A DNA stretch of 35,744 nucleotides from Candidatus Parcubacteria bacterium (lineage in GTDB: Bacteria > Patescibacteriota > Minisyncoccia > UBA9983): the NCBI GenBank assembly GCA_003599625.1, contig QZIU01000035.1, positions 1-35,744 of the forward strand, given 5' to 3'. The notes beneath the pieces are model-generated. The model had not been told where the DNA came from. It did no database searches and was given only the letters and a program-made list of their open reading frames with translations. Shown piece by piece: positions 7,147-15,199 of the stretch. The position numbers and the translations under genes were made by a program. Position 1 is the stretch's first letter. Each line of letters opens with the position of its first letter.

Positions 7147-8178
7147 CTAAGAAACCAAGTATCTTCCGTCTTTATTTCTCTTGAAGAAATCCCTATTCTG
7201 CAGATTAACGAGAATCGTGTTTTCTTTTACATATCTTTCCTTAAGAACCTTTTTAACTATCTCTTCTTTTGTGGAGGGCCCTTCAGACTTGATTATGTAT
7301 TTTATGATATCCCTTACCGTTCCGTATTTATATCCCCATTCGGAAAGAGCGTACAATCCCCTGCCCACCAAAACGAATCTGCCATCTTTGATAAGTTCGT
7401 TGTGAACGGTAGCCGAGTTTGCCAGCTTCGCGAAAGAAACCGAGATCTTCTTTGCCACTTCCATAAAGTGCATCGGGGAACCCTCCTTCCTCAAAATAAG
7501 ATAGGCCAGATCCCTCACCCCCCTCGGTTTGATGCTCGGCGACATGGCAAAACCCCATTCGCCCATTGGATTCGAACTTATGACCTTGGATAGATTCAGC
7601 CATGACCGCGCTATGTTTTCGCTTATGTCTTCCCCAAGAATTTTCTGACCATGCTTCTTGAGGGTTACGATGATCGTTTTCTCCGGAACAAGATCGTCTT
7701 CTCCCATTTCTCCGTGCAAAGCCCTCAAAACTTGATGCACTTTGTCCGCGCTTTCAGCATGCATCGTCCATCGATGATGGAATTCGTCGTCTTCTTTGAA
7801 CTTAGTAAAATCGTCGCCAAGGGCGAGTAAAAAATAGATATGATTTTCCGTCAGGTCGTCCCCTCCGGACAAATAAGGCAAAATTTCTTTTTCCGCCAAT
7901 ATCTTGCCGCGTTTCTCCATGTTCTCCTTAAGCTCTTCAAAAGCCGTTTGGTGAGTCTCGAAAACGGGACTCTGTTTTATCGAGCTAAAGGCGAAGTTCG
8001 TTATCTGCCTTACTCTTTCTCTGGTGATCCCGTACTTTTCCCCTATCGCCTCAAGAGTCTTCTTCTCCGTATTCTCCGACAACCCAAAACGCTGAACCAC
8101 AATATCCTTAGTTCTTTCTTTTAAACAAGAGATCAACTGTTTGCTCACATTTTTTGGTTTGAATTTTAGGATTGCCAT
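7147..8178 (-). CDS. Sigma-region-4-like and HARE-HTH domain regulator
   Basis: 343 residues. Residues ~25-65 contain KKTLEAIGEKYGITRERVRQI, which matches the -35-recognising helix-turn-helix of sigma-70 region 4. The rest has no core-binding sigma regions. Residues ~215-275 (RDLAYLILRKEGSPMHFMEVAKKI) and a second copy at ~280-343 (VRDIIKYIIKSEGPSTKEEIVKKVL) look like HARE-HTH / RpoE-delta-type winged helices. I read it as a DNA- or RNA polymerase-associated regulator rather than a full sigma factor. Similar proteins are common in candidate-phyla bacteria. It starts 12 nt after the leuS stop, so it is probably cotranscribed with leuS. Confidence 0.75.
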   Translation of the reverse strand: MAILKFKPKNVSKQLISCLKERTKDIVVQRFGLSENTEKKTLEAIGEKYGITRERVRQITNFAFSSIKQSPVFETHQTAFEELKENMEKRGKILAEKEILPYLSGGDDLTENHIYFLLALGDDFTKFKEDDEFHHRWTMHAESADKVHQVLRALHGEMGEDDLVPEKTIIVTLKKHGQKILGEDISENIARSWLNLSKVISSNPMGEWGFAMSPSIKPRGVRDLAYLILRKEGSPMHFMEVAKKISVSFAKLANSATVHNELIKDGRFVLVGRGLYALSEWGYKYGTVRDIIKYIIKSEGPSTKEEIVKKVLKERYVKENTILVNLQNRDFFKRNKDGRYLVS

Positions 8179-8190
8179 ATTTTTTTGATG

Positions 8191-10773
8191 CTATCGCAAT
8201 ACTATATTTATTATTCTATTAGGCACGTAGATTATTTTTTCCACGCGCTTATCGCCTATCCATTTTCTAACATTTTCGCGTTTTAATGTCAATACTTTGA
8301 CTTCTTCTTCCGCCGTTCCAGCCTCGACTTCAAAAGAATCGCGCATCTTGCCGCCTATTTGAACGATGAGTTTAAATGTCCCGCCAGATAATTTCTTCGG
8401 ATCGAACTTTGGCCATTTTTCGCCGTGAATGGATGTTTTTTTACCCAGAATGGAGCGCCATATTTCCTCAGCCATATGGGGAGCAAAAGGGGTAAGAAGC
8501 GTAACCAGTAACGAGTAACTCGTAACGGGCAACTCGTTCTCTTTTTCCATCTCGTTGAGCAAGATCATCAAAGCGCTGACGGCAGTATTGAACTTTAACG
8601 ATTCCAAATCTTCCCCGACTTTCTTGATAGTCTTGTGCATTAAAACTTCTAGCTTAGAATTTTTTCCTTCAATTTTGATTTTTGTCCGCCGGTTGGCGGA
8701 TTGATTTTTGATTTTGAGCGACAGCGAATACACTCTCTCCAAAAACCTCTTCACCCCGTTTATCCCTTTTGGATCCCACGGGCCGTCCTGCAAATAATCG
8801 GTCATGAAAGCAAGATACATTCTCACCACATCCGCGCCGAAATTCCTTACAAGCTCGTCCGGGTCGATCACATTGCCCCTTGATTTGGACATTTTAAAGC
8901 CATCGGGACCGAATATAAGGCCGTGATTGCGTCGGACAATAAAAGGCTCTTTGAAATCGGCAAAACCAATATCGGCGATAAACTTGCTGAAGAACCTCGA
9001 ATAAAGGAGATGCATGGTGTTATGCTCCGCTCCTCCTATATACAAAGGAACAGGCAGCCATGATTTGATTTTCTTCGGATCGGCGAATTTTTTCTTATTC
9101 CTTGGATCGGTGTATCTGAAGTAATACCATGAAGAATCCACAAAGGTATCCATCGTATCCGTTTCTCTTTCCGCTTTACCCCCGCAGTTCGGACACTTAA
9201 CTTTTACCCATTTTGAGGCTTTCGCCAAAGGCGATCGTCCGTCCTCCGCAGGCCTGAAATCGTCCAATTTAGGCAATTTGATCGGCAAGTCACTCTCCGA
9301 GACCGGAATGATTTTGTATTCCACTCCCTCTTTAATAATATAATTCTTCCTTAATTTTTCGTTTTTCACTTTTAGTTTTTCACTTTCTCCGCATTTACGG
9401 CAGTAAATGACGGGTATTGGGACTCCCCAATATCTCTGGCGGGAAATAACCCAATCGCGCAGGCGATAAATTTTCTTTCTCTTTCCCAATCCTTTTTCCT
9501 CAAGCCATTTGGTTATCGCATCCCGAGCCTCCTGCGATTTCATCCCGTCAAATTTGTCCGAACCTACAAGATGCCCTTCGCCCGCGTAAGCTTTATCCAA
9601 AACGGGACAAATAGGTTTCGGATAATTCGGACATACTACTTGCCGTATCGGCAGACCATATTTTTTGGCAAACTCGTAGTCCCTTTCATCATGGGCTGGC
9701 ACGGCCATTACCGCGCCGGTACCATAAGAAGCCAACACATAATCGGCAACCCAAACTGGCAACTCTTCGCCATTAGCCGGATTTATTGCTTTTATGCCCT
9801 TCAATTCAACGCCGGTTTTTTCTTTGGAAGCCTCGCTTATTCTCTGAAGTTCGGTTTTGTGTCTCGTTCCTTCTACATATTTCTTAACTTCCTCATAATT
9901 CTTGATTCTTGATTGTTGATTCTGAATTATCGGATGCTCCGGCGCCACAACCAGATAAGTCACACCAAATATAGTATCTACTCGAGTTGTGAAGACCTCT
10001 ATGTGTCCGGTTGATTCTTTTTTTTGTTTATTTGAAATTGAAGAATTATTTGAAAATTGAAAATTGAAAATTGAAAATTTTATTGAAGTTCCTTCCGACC
10101 GCCCCACCCAATTCTTCTGCGCCAGCTTTGTATTCTCCGGCCAATCCAAGCCTTCCAGATCATCAATCAAACTGTCGGCGTAATCAGTAATTTTTATCAT
10201 CCACTGAGTAAGCTTTCTCTCCTCTATTCTTGTGCCGCACCTCTCGCAACAATTATCCACAACTTGTTCGTTGGCCAGAACGGTCTTGTCGTTCGGGCAC
10301 CAATTCACCAAAGCCTCTCCCCGATAGGCCAAACCCTTCTCATACATCTTCAGGAACAGCCATTGCGTCCATTTGTAATATTCGGGATCAATGGTGCTGA
10401 TCCTGCGGGACCAATCGAAAGAAGCTCCCATGCTCTCAAGCTGTTTTGTCATGAATTTGATATTCCCTTCCGTCCAAGATCGAGGATCTGTGTTTCTCTT
10501 TATGGCGGCGTTCTCGGCGGGCAAGCCGAAAGCGTCAAAGCCCATCGGATACATCACATTCTTGCCTTTCATTCGGTAATATCTTGCCAGGATGTCCGGC
10601 ACGGCGAAACTGAACCAATGCCCAATATGCAAATCCCCCGACGGATACGGGAACTCGGTGAGCAGCATAAAATTTTGCTTCCCCCTTGCCTTATCCTTCG
10701 TCTCATGCATTTTTTTCTTAGCCCATGCCTTCTGCCATTTGCGCTCTATTTTTTGAGGATTATACTTCTTCAT
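8191..10773 (-). CDS. leuS: Leucyl-tRNA synthetase
   Basis: 860 residues, class Ia synthetase that charges tRNA-Leu. The HIGH motif is at residues 49-52 (GDLHIGHW) and KMSKS near residue 628 (GFKMSKSRGN). The CP1 editing domain is present (EVFTTRVDTIFGVTYLV, then GTGAVMAVPAHDERDYEFA). Cysteine pairs that may bind zinc occur at CCERCG, CRKCGE and CPNCGG. The frame contains at least five low-complexity segments encoded by short repeats, at about residues 231-252, 282-292, 461-475, 686-702 and 746-758. They appear to lie in loops between conserved blocks and keep the frame open. The gene leads an operon with the HARE protein. No strong Shine-Dalgarno is visible. Confidence 0.96.
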   Translation of the reverse strand: MKKYNPQKIERKWQKAWAKKKMHETKDKARGKQNFMLLTEFPYPSGDLHIGHWFSFAVPDILARYYRMKGKNVMYPMGFDAFGLPAENAAIKRNTDPRSWTEGNIKFMTKQLESMGASFDWSRRISTIDPEYYKWTQWLFLKMYEKGLAYRGEALVNWCPNDKTVLANEQVVDNCCERCGTRIEERKLTQWMIKITDYADSLIDDLEGLDWPENTKLAQKNWVGRSEGTSIKFSIFNFQFSNNSSISNKQKKESTGHIEVFTTRVDTIFGVTYLVVAPEHPIIQNQQSRIKNYEEVKKYVEGTRHKTELQRISEASKEKTGVELKGIKAINPANGEELPVWVADYVLASYGTGAVMAVPAHDERDYEFAKKYGLPIRQVVCPNYPKPICPVLDKAYAGEGHLVGSDKFDGMKSQEARDAITKWLEEKGLGKRKKIYRLRDWVISRQRYWGVPIPVIYCRKCGESEKLKVKNEKLRKNYIIKEGVEYKIIPVSESDLPIKLPKLDDFRPAEDGRSPLAKASKWVKVKCPNCGGKAERETDTMDTFVDSSWYYFRYTDPRNKKKFADPKKIKSWLPVPLYIGGAEHNTMHLLYSRFFSKFIADIGFADFKEPFIVRRNHGLIFGPDGFKMSKSRGNVIDPDELVRNFGADVVRMYLAFMTDYLQDGPWDPKGINGVKRFLERVYSLSLKIKNQSANRRTKIKIEGKNSKLEVLMHKTIKKVGEDLESLKFNTAVSALMILLNEMEKENELPVTSYSLLVTLLTPFAPHMAEEIWRSILGKKTSIHGEKWPKFDPKKLSGGTFKLIVQIGGKMRDSFEVEAGTAEEEVKVLTLKRENVRKWIGDKRVEKIIYVPNRIINIVLR
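8501..8538. repeat. GTAACG-type short repeat inside leuS
   Basis: Interrupted copies of a GTAAC(G/C)-(A/G)G-type hexa-octamer, encoding PVTSYSLLVT just before the conserved LLTPFAPHMAEE of LeuS. The same word family occurs in the intergenic repeat at 22455-22555 and inside miaA at 33523-33559. Confidence 0.7.
8673..8718. repeat. TTTTGATT repeats flanking a TCCGCC hairpin inside leuS
   Basis: A 6-bp palindromic hairpin (TCCGCC at 8685-8690, GGCGGA at 8695-8700, loop GGTT) is flanked on both sides by copies of TTGATTTT. The segment is translated as part of LeuS (the KNQSANRRTKIKIE stretch). Confidence 0.75.
9354..9387. repeat. TTTTTCACTTT repeat inside leuS
   Basis: Two to three imperfect copies of TTTTTCACTTT(T) encode the KLKVKNEKLRKN segment of LeuS, directly after the CRKCGE zinc-like motif. 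Confidence 0.65.
9898..9930. repeat. TTGATTC repeat inside leuS
   Basis: Tandem copies of ATTCTTG/ATTGTTG encode IQNQQSRIKN in the LeuS editing domain, just after the conserved VAPEHP. Confidence 0.65.
10049..10083. repeat. TTGAAAA heptamer array inside leuS
   Basis: Four perfect tandem copies of the heptamer TTGAAAA encode the SIFNFQFSN stretch of LeuS, between GTSIKF and the conserved IEVFTTRVDT block of the editing domain. Confidence 0.8.
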
Positions 10774-10795
10774 AATTAAATTGGATAATACAACA

Positions 10796-10824
10796 AAAAT
10801 CCCGATTTTTCAACCGGGAATTTT
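10796..10824 (-). terminator. Rho-independent terminator downstream of the DUF5671-like gene
   Basis: On the minus strand AAAATTCCCG pairs with CGGGATTTT (one bulged base) around a 10-nt loop, and a T-run follows. It ends the 10850-11806 transcript before leuS begins. Confidence 0.75.
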
Positions 10825-10849
10825 GCGACATAATCTCGTTCTTTTATTT

Positions 10850-11806
10850 TTATTGAATTCTTTCCTTATCCTTTATTGCGGGATATAACTCCGGATCTAT
10901 TTCACGATCGAAACATTGCCTGCCGGATTCATGCTGCCAATCATCATTGATCCTTCTGTCGAAGATCGGTGCTTTAGCGTATGAGTCATTTTGCCCGTTT
11001 CTGCTTTCCAAACTGAACATGGCGCACAATCTGAATTTCAAGTCGCCTGTTTTTTCGTATTCATAAGAAGAACCGGTCTCAGGATCGTTCGGAATGATTC
11101 CAAAACCTGATAGTGGATCTTTCAATTCATCAAGATTATTCGGCAAACTGCCCTTTCGCTGATAAAAATTTATAACCTGATACTGAATATTCTGCAGATC
11201 GGAAACTCTTCTCTCGTCAAATCTCTGCTTTCTTTGCGTCGATGGAGAACCCATTAAAAGGAAACCTCCGACAAGGGCGGCCAAAACAACAACGGAAGAA
11301 ATAATCATGAATATTTTTCCTGCCGCCGACCTGACCGCCACATCTCTTCTTAACTCGTAAACATAATATCCGAAAATCGCTCCGGCCACGACAAGAATAG
11401 AAAGCACTTTAAGCAAAAATCTGATTGTTATTTCCCCGCCCAGAAAAGTATTTATAAGAAAAACCAGATCGGTGATGATCGTAACTCCGGCCACGAAAAG
11501 AGTTACGAAAGTAAGCCACTTCCTTATCCAAATCCCCCTCTTTTCCGGATGCTCTCTCAAGTCCTTGTTTAAGAAATAAGACACGACAAGATGAAGAGGA
11601 AAAACAATCACCAGGGAAGCTATCGAAAGCCTCATGGAAGAAAAATTATCGAAGCTGTAGCTTAAAGGATCGGGGAAAAGATTGTCTGTCATCTTAAAAA
11701 ACAAATTGATCAGACTTATCCCGCTAATGTACAAAGTCGCCATCGCCGCGAGATAAAGAAAAAAATCCTTCGGCGAAGTCCTGACCCTGGTTTCAATATT
11801 ATTCAT
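10850..11806 (-). CDS. DUF5671-like multi-span membrane protein with pilin-like tail
   Basis: 318 residues. About five transmembrane segments fill residues 15-190, including FFLYLAAMATLYISGISLI, LVIVFPLHLVVSYFL and IFMIISSVVVLAALVGGFLLMG. The first part resembles the DUF5671 membrane domain. A soluble C-terminal part follows (RRVSDLQNIQYQVINFYQRKGSLPNNLDEL), whose pattern recalls the post-helix region of type IV pilin/pseudopilin-like proteins. No enzymatic motif was found. It is monocistronic, with its own terminator. The DUF assignment is from memory of the family pattern. Confidence 0.65.
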   Translation of the reverse strand: MNNIETRVRTSPKDFFLYLAAMATLYISGISLINLFFKMTDNLFPDPLSYSFDNFSSMRLSIASLVIVFPLHLVVSYFLNKDLREHPEKRGIWIRKWLTFVTLFVAGVTIITDLVFLINTFLGGEITIRFLLKVLSILVVAGAIFGYYVYELRRDVAVRSAAGKIFMIISSVVVLAALVGGFLLMGSPSTQRKQRFDERRVSDLQNIQYQVINFYQRKGSLPNNLDELKDPLSGFGIIPNDPETGSSYEYEKTGDLKFRLCAMFSLESRNGQNDSYAKAPIFDRRINDDWQHESGRQCFDREIDPELYPAIKDKERIQ

Positions 11807-11864
11807 TTTTTTATATTAGCTATTAATGTCTCAATAATACAACAATGGAACCCCGTTTTTAGTC

Positions 11865-11952
11865 TTGACAGAACTCTAAAGGCATGTATTATAATGGCAG
11901 GAACTTAAAAATTGAAATAGAAATTTCTTAAAAATTTTTGCCGAAAAGGAGG
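11865..11952 (+). promoter_or_regulatory. Consensus promoter and Shine-Dalgarno for the 11960 gene
   Basis: A perfect TTGACA (11865-11870) is followed after 16 nt by TATTAT (11887-11892), overlapping TATAAT (11890-11895, 19-nt spacing). A ~60-nt leader follows, then AAGGAGG (11946-11952), 7 nt before the ATG at 11960. Unlike most genes here, this one has a full leader with an excellent ribosome binding site, so strong expression is expected. Confidence 0.85.
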
Positions 11953-11959
11953 GTTGTAT

Positions 11960-12406
11960 ATGTCAAAGGAACATCCAGAAAAACTGCAATCAAATAATGT
12001 AGGAAGAGAAGAGTTTCAAGAGATTTTATTGAATAAAATAAAAAACATTGGTCAGACTGGAGATTCTGGAAATGTAAAAGAATTTTTATTACCACAGCAT
12101 CCAATTGCGCAGGCATTGGGTATCATGGCTTACAGTGGGCATGATTTTTCAATTGATTTTGATTTTAAAAAGAAAGATATTAGTTACAAAGGACTGATTG
12201 ATTTACTAAACTCCACGTTAAGAGGAACCCAGGTAGATCTCAGAGAAGATACAGGGTGGATAAGTGGATGTTATGATATTGTAGATAAGACAGACAACAA
12301 AAGATTAGGAGCTGTTGTTATTACGTTAGACCCGGAAGAGAAAAATGTCCATATTTCTTTTTGGTACGGAATAGTTGCACAAAAATCATTTGAGAAAAAC
12401 TGCTAA
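11960..12406 (+). CDS. Hypothetical protein, stand-alone plus-strand gene
   Basis: 148 residues from ATG 11960. An in-frame TTG at 11954 overlaps the Shine-Dalgarno region and is too close to it. I do not recognise the family. The sequence is soluble-looking, with no signal peptide or membrane segment. The first 60 residues are probably helical and charged. The rest alternates strand-like segments (HDFSIDFDFKKKDISYKGL, GAVVITLDPEEKNVHISFWYG) with tryptophans in the GWISGCYD and SFWYG motifs, consistent with a small alpha/beta fold. It is AT-rich and lies between convergent and divergent minus-strand housekeeping genes as a complete unit with promoter, Shine-Dalgarno and strong terminator. That suggests a regulated or recently acquired gene. 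No function can be assigned. Confidence 0.75.
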   Translation: MSKEHPEKLQSNNVGREEFQEILLNKIKNIGQTGDSGNVKEFLLPQHPIAQALGIMAYSGHDFSIDFDFKKKDISYKGLIDLLNSTLRGTQVDLREDTGWISGCYDIVDKTDNKRLGAVVITLDPEEKNVHISFWYGIVAQKSFEKNC

Positions 12407-12431
12407 GGGGTATGTAAACAGAAAAATTGTG

Positions 12432-12470
12432 AACTCCTTGGACTTAAGTATTAAGTCCAAGGAGTTTTTT
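12432..12470 (+). terminator. Strong Rho-independent terminator of the 11960 gene
   Basis: A perfect 16-bp stem (AACTCCTTGGACTTAA with its complement, arms 12432-12447 and 12451-12466) with a 3-nt loop is followed by TTTT and further Ts. It is 25 nt after the stop codon. Confidence 0.92.
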
Positions 12471-12557
12471 ATTTCAGTTGGGCGTGTAAGCAAGTTTGTG
12501 TGTAAATGGCAATGGATAATAATTTCCGCGGCGCTAGTTTAGCAAGACCTTGCTTTT

Positions 12558-13598
12558 TTATATCCGAAACTCTATCACATCCCCGTCTTTCACCACATAT
12601 TCCTTCCCTTCCGTGCGGACGAGGCCTTTTTCTCTGGCTTTGGCGTAAGAGCCGGCGCTAATCAGATCCTGCCAGTTGATCACTTCGGCCCTGATGAATT
12701 TTTCCCTGAAGTCGGTATGGATAGCCGCCCCGGCTTCCGGCGCGGTGGAATTTTGCCTGATGGTCCAGGCCCGCGTCTCATCTTCGCCGGTAGTAAAATA
12801 ATTCATCAATCCGAGAAGTCTGTACGACTCCACGATAAGTTGATCAATATTGCTCTTAAGAACAAGTTCTTTTTTATCTTCATCGCTCATTTCCATCAAG
12901 TCCTCCTCCGTTTTAATATCCAGAACAACATGATTCTTCTTCTTCAATTCTTCCGGCAAATCCATATTTTTATCAGAAATATTATAGATATACAAAATCG
13001 GTTTCAGTGTGAGAAGATGCAGGTCCCTCATTAAGTCCATGTCGCTTTTGTCCAAACTTTCTTTTGCCAATTTGCCTTGCTCGAGCGCCGCTTTCACCTT
13101 CTTGACCGCTTCCAATTTCTTGATGATTTCTTTGTCGCCCGATTTTACTTCTTTTTCCAAAGTCCCGATTCTTTTATTGACCGTTTCCAGATCCGCCAAG
13201 ATCAGTTCCGTTTCAATCACCCCGATGTCTCCCACAGGGTCAACTTTGTTATGCACGTGAATGATCTTGTCATTGTCAAAAACGCGAACTACCTGTCCGA
13301 TCGCGTCCACTTCCCTGATGTTGGCCAGAAATTTATTACCCAGCCCTTCCCCTTCAGAAGCGCCCTTCACCAGACCGGCAATGTCCACAAACTCCACCGC
13401 CGCCGGCACTACCTTTTTTGACTTGGAAAATTCCGCCAGCTTACCCAGCCGCTCGTCCGGCACTTCCACCACGCCCACGCTCGGGTCAATGGTGCAGAAA
13501 GGATAATTGGCGATATCCACCTGCTTTTTAGTAAGCGCCTTAAAGAGCGTGGACTTCCCCACATTCGGCAGACCGACGATACCGATAGACAAACTCAT
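12558..13598 (-). CDS. ychF: YchF/OLA1-family P-loop NTPase
   Basis: 346 residues. The N-terminal G domain has P-loop GLPNVGKST (residues 8-16) and the YchF hallmark [29 protein letters not shown] coiled-coil insertion (roughly residues 130-190) and a C-terminal TGS domain (ending [17 protein letters not shown]) complete the layout. YchF proteins bind ribosomes and hydrolyse ATP rather than GTP because their fourth G-motif is altered; here the corresponding segment reads [10 protein letters not shown]. The length is slightly below the usual ~363. An extended -10 (TGC-TAGAGT) lies 7 nt before the ATG, suggesting a leaderless mRNA. A small AGCAAG/CTTGCT hairpin lies right beyond the stop. Confidence 0.95.
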   Translation of the reverse strand: MSLSIGIVGLPNVGKSTLFKALTKKQVDIANYPFCTIDPSVGVVEVPDERLGKLAEFSKSKKVVPAAVEFVDIAGLVKGASEGEGLGNKFLANIREVDAIGQVVRVFDNDKIIHVHNKVDPVGDIGVIETELILADLETVNKRIGTLEKEVKSGDKEIIKKLEAVKKVKAALEQGKLAKESLDKSDMDLMRDLHLLTLKPILYIYNISDKNMDLPEELKKKNHVVLDIKTEEDLMEMSDEDKKELVLKSNIDQLIVESYRLLGLMNYFTTGEDETRAWTIRQNSTAPEAGAAIHTDFREKFIRAEVINWQDLISAGSYAKAREKGLVRTEGKEYVVKDGDVIEFRI

Positions 13599-13605
13599 GC
13601 GCTAA

Positions 13606-13611
13606 ACTCTA
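13606..13611 (-). promoter_or_regulatory. Extended -10 box, probable leaderless start for ychF
   Basis: On the minus strand TGC precedes TAGAGT at 13606-13611, with 7 nt to the ATG at 13598. The -35 is poor. Support comes mainly from the same geometry at other genes here. Confidence 0.4.
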
Positions 13612-13698
13612 GCATTTTTTGAGAAAAAATAAAGGTATTCGGCAATGGTTGCGATCCACAGTATCCAACAGTATTTACATTTTTCCCTGATCTGTTAC

Positions 13699-13735
13699 AA
13701 ACCGCTTAGTAGTTCTAAGGAACGAACGGCGGTTT
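13699..13735 (+). other. Orphan hairpin with T-tract in the ychF upstream gap
   Basis: AAACCGC (13699-13705) pairs with GCGGTTT (13729-13735), enclosing a smaller GTTC/GAAC hairpin, and is followed on the plus strand by TATTTTTT. It looks like a plus-strand terminator although no plus-strand gene ends here. The rest of the 13599-13856 gap holds only this hairpin, the terminator at 13753-13800 and the ychF promoter. Confidence 0.4.
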
Positions 13736-13752
13736 TATTTTTTCCGGTATCC

Positions 13753-13800
13753 AAAAATAATAAGCCGTTAGTAAGAGATATGCGCTCTTGCTAACGGCTT
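13753..13800 (-). terminator. Rho-independent terminator of the exported Ig-like protein gene
   Basis: AAGCCGTTAG (arms 13791-13800 and 13762-13771) forms a stem extended by a CAAGAG/CTCTTA pairing with one wobble. It is followed on the minus strand by ATTATTTTTG. It lies about 57 nt beyond the stop at 13857. Confidence 0.85.
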
Positions 13801-13856
13801 TCAATCGTTGTTTGGGGAAAGAAAAAGTCCCCCTTCATCTTAAGCAAACTCAATCT

Positions 13857-15023
13857 CTATTTTCTCCTTCCTCCTTGTTTTTTACGAGAATGCGCCTTCG
13901 TCATATTGATCGAAGCGCCTCCTTCGGAAACATTGAAGCTGAAGGAGTAATCAGCATCCATCTGCGTGCCTGCAAAATTAGCAGCGCGGATGGCTCGCTT
14001 GAAAACAGCCGTATAACTTCCTGGATTGAGGGGTGAATCGGGCTTAAAAATAACTTTCCTTCCGTCACCCTTTGTCCATCCTGAAACCTGTCCGTCCGGA
14101 CCAGTCAGAGAAAAAAACTTATCATCGCTTCTGCCTCCCGTATCAACCCCCCATGTTGACTGATTGATATCATCTGTATTGAGAAGCACGTTGAAGCTTG
14201 CCGTCACTTCTCCGTCGGAATATTTCGAAGAAATAACATACAACTTTTCAACATATACCGGCCCGGGGTCGGCAGCGGGAGGAGCGGACTGGGTAGTAAA
14301 GGACCAGCCATAACTACGGTTGATCCTCACATTGTCCACGTCGCGGATCCCGAATCCAACAATGACGATATGAGATTCGTCATAGCCAAGAGTCGTGGAA
14401 GGGGTTAGATAAACAGTTGTGCTTCCGCCAGTGGTTTCAAAGGAATAAGCTCCGGAGAGGCTAGACATTCCGCCATCTCCCCATAACGACAAGCTGGCGC
14501 TTACAGTGTCAGTGTCGATCTCTTTGCTGAAATTAACGCTGATAACTTTGTTTATGGAAACGTCAGTATCGCCGTTCAATGGCGATACTGAAGAAGTCAC
14601 CGCGGGAGCCAAAACCCCGTCTCCTCTGGTCGTGAAAGCAAAACTTGTCCCGGTGCCTGCCCCCGTCAATGGGTCATCCGTCGAACTCAGCAACCCATTG
14701 GTCAAGGTCACGACATAGGTCGTGCTTGAACCCAAATCATCATTAGGATACAAAACGACCGTGTCGTTCAAGGCATTTGTCGAATCAAAATAAATTATCG
14801 CTGAGACAACCGTACTTGTCCCATCTTCGGTCATATAGACCGTACTCGATGTGGCGCTTGCAGTCCCGACACTGTCATCGAAAAACATTACGATGGAGTA
14901 ATTTTGATGAACCGTGTCGGAACCATTTCCGGGATCAGAGCTTGTTAAATCAAAAGCTCGCCCGGTTGAACAAAATGATAAAAACAGTACAACAAAATAA
15001 AATGCGAAAATTACCTTCTTCAT
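13857..15023 (-). CDS. Exported protein with bacterial Ig-like (Big_5) repeats
   Basis: 388 residues. A Sec signal peptide (MKK, then the hydrophobic VIFAFYFVVLFLSF, cleavage likely after GRA near residue 23) is followed by three Ig-like repeats of the SbsA/Big_5 type. Each has a pattern such as SSxPxNGxxDVxxN...VxFxxxxDxxTxxxSxxxx: about residues 24-132, 137-245 and 252-366. Such domains occur in S-layer and cell-surface proteins. The C-terminus ends in a basic HSRKKQGGRRK tail instead of an LPXTG or membrane anchor. The ATG is preceded by CAGGAGGG at proper spacing. A possible short leader ORF lies just upstream (15025-15078). It is monocistronic with its own terminator. Serine/threonine content is high, as is usual for surface proteins. 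Confidence 0.8.
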   Translation of the reverse strand: MKKVIFAFYFVVLFLSFCSTGRAFDLTSSDPGNGSDTVHQNYSIVMFFDDSVGTASATSSTVYMTEDGTSTVVSAIIYFDSTNALNDTVVLYPNDDLGSSTTYVVTLTNGLLSSTDDPLTGAGTGTSFAFTTRGDGVLAPAVTSSVSPLNGDTDVSINKVISVNFSKEIDTDTVSASLSLWGDGGMSSLSGAYSFETTGGSTTVYLTPSTTLGYDESHIVIVGFGIRDVDNVRINRSYGWSFTTQSAPPAADPGPVYVEKLYVISSKYSDGEVTASFNVLLNTDDINQSTWGVDTGGRSDDKFFSLTGPDGQVSGWTKGDGRKVIFKPDSPLNPGSYTAVFKRAIRAANFAGTQMDADYSFSFNVSEGGASINMTKAHSRKKQGGRRK

Positions 15024-15024
15024 T

Positions 15025-15078
15025 TTACCCTCCTGAATTAATTAAGGACAAAAAAATAAAACGCGCCAAATACAACAA
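15025..15078 (-). CDS. Possible 17-codon leader peptide upstream of the Ig-like protein gene
   Basis: An AAGGAGGG (about 15079-15086) is followed by an open frame starting at one of two adjacent TTG codons or a third TTG three codons later. It encodes a hydrophobic peptide (LLYLARFIFLSLINSGG) whose TAA ends 1 nt before the ATG at 15023 and overlaps that gene's own Shine-Dalgarno. The arrangement would couple translation of the two frames. It is speculative: the Shine-Dalgarno is very close to the first TTG, and the peptide is short. Confidence 0.25.
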   Translation of the reverse strand: MLYLARFIFLSLINSGG

Positions 15079-15187
15079 CCCTCCTTTCTGATTGAGTTTG
15101 TAAGATAAAATTAAAGAGCTTTCCGAACTGTTTTATCCATAACATACTTTTCCGAAAAAGTAAATATCAATTTATCCACAGCTGATT

Positions 15188-15193
15188 TATAAT
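15188..15193 (+). promoter_or_regulatory. -10 box for leaderless nfo mRNA
   Basis: TATAAT at 15188-15193 lies 6 nt before the nfo ATG at 15200, with a weak TATCAA (15165-15170) at 17-nt spacing. No Shine-Dalgarno is possible if transcription starts where expected. Confidence 0.55.
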
Positions 15194-15199
15194 AATTTA

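Noticed and set aside
11954-11959. Upstream TTG start for the 148-residue hypothetical protein
   Set aside because: It lies 1 nt from the AAGGAGG; ATG 11960 has ideal 7-nt spacing.
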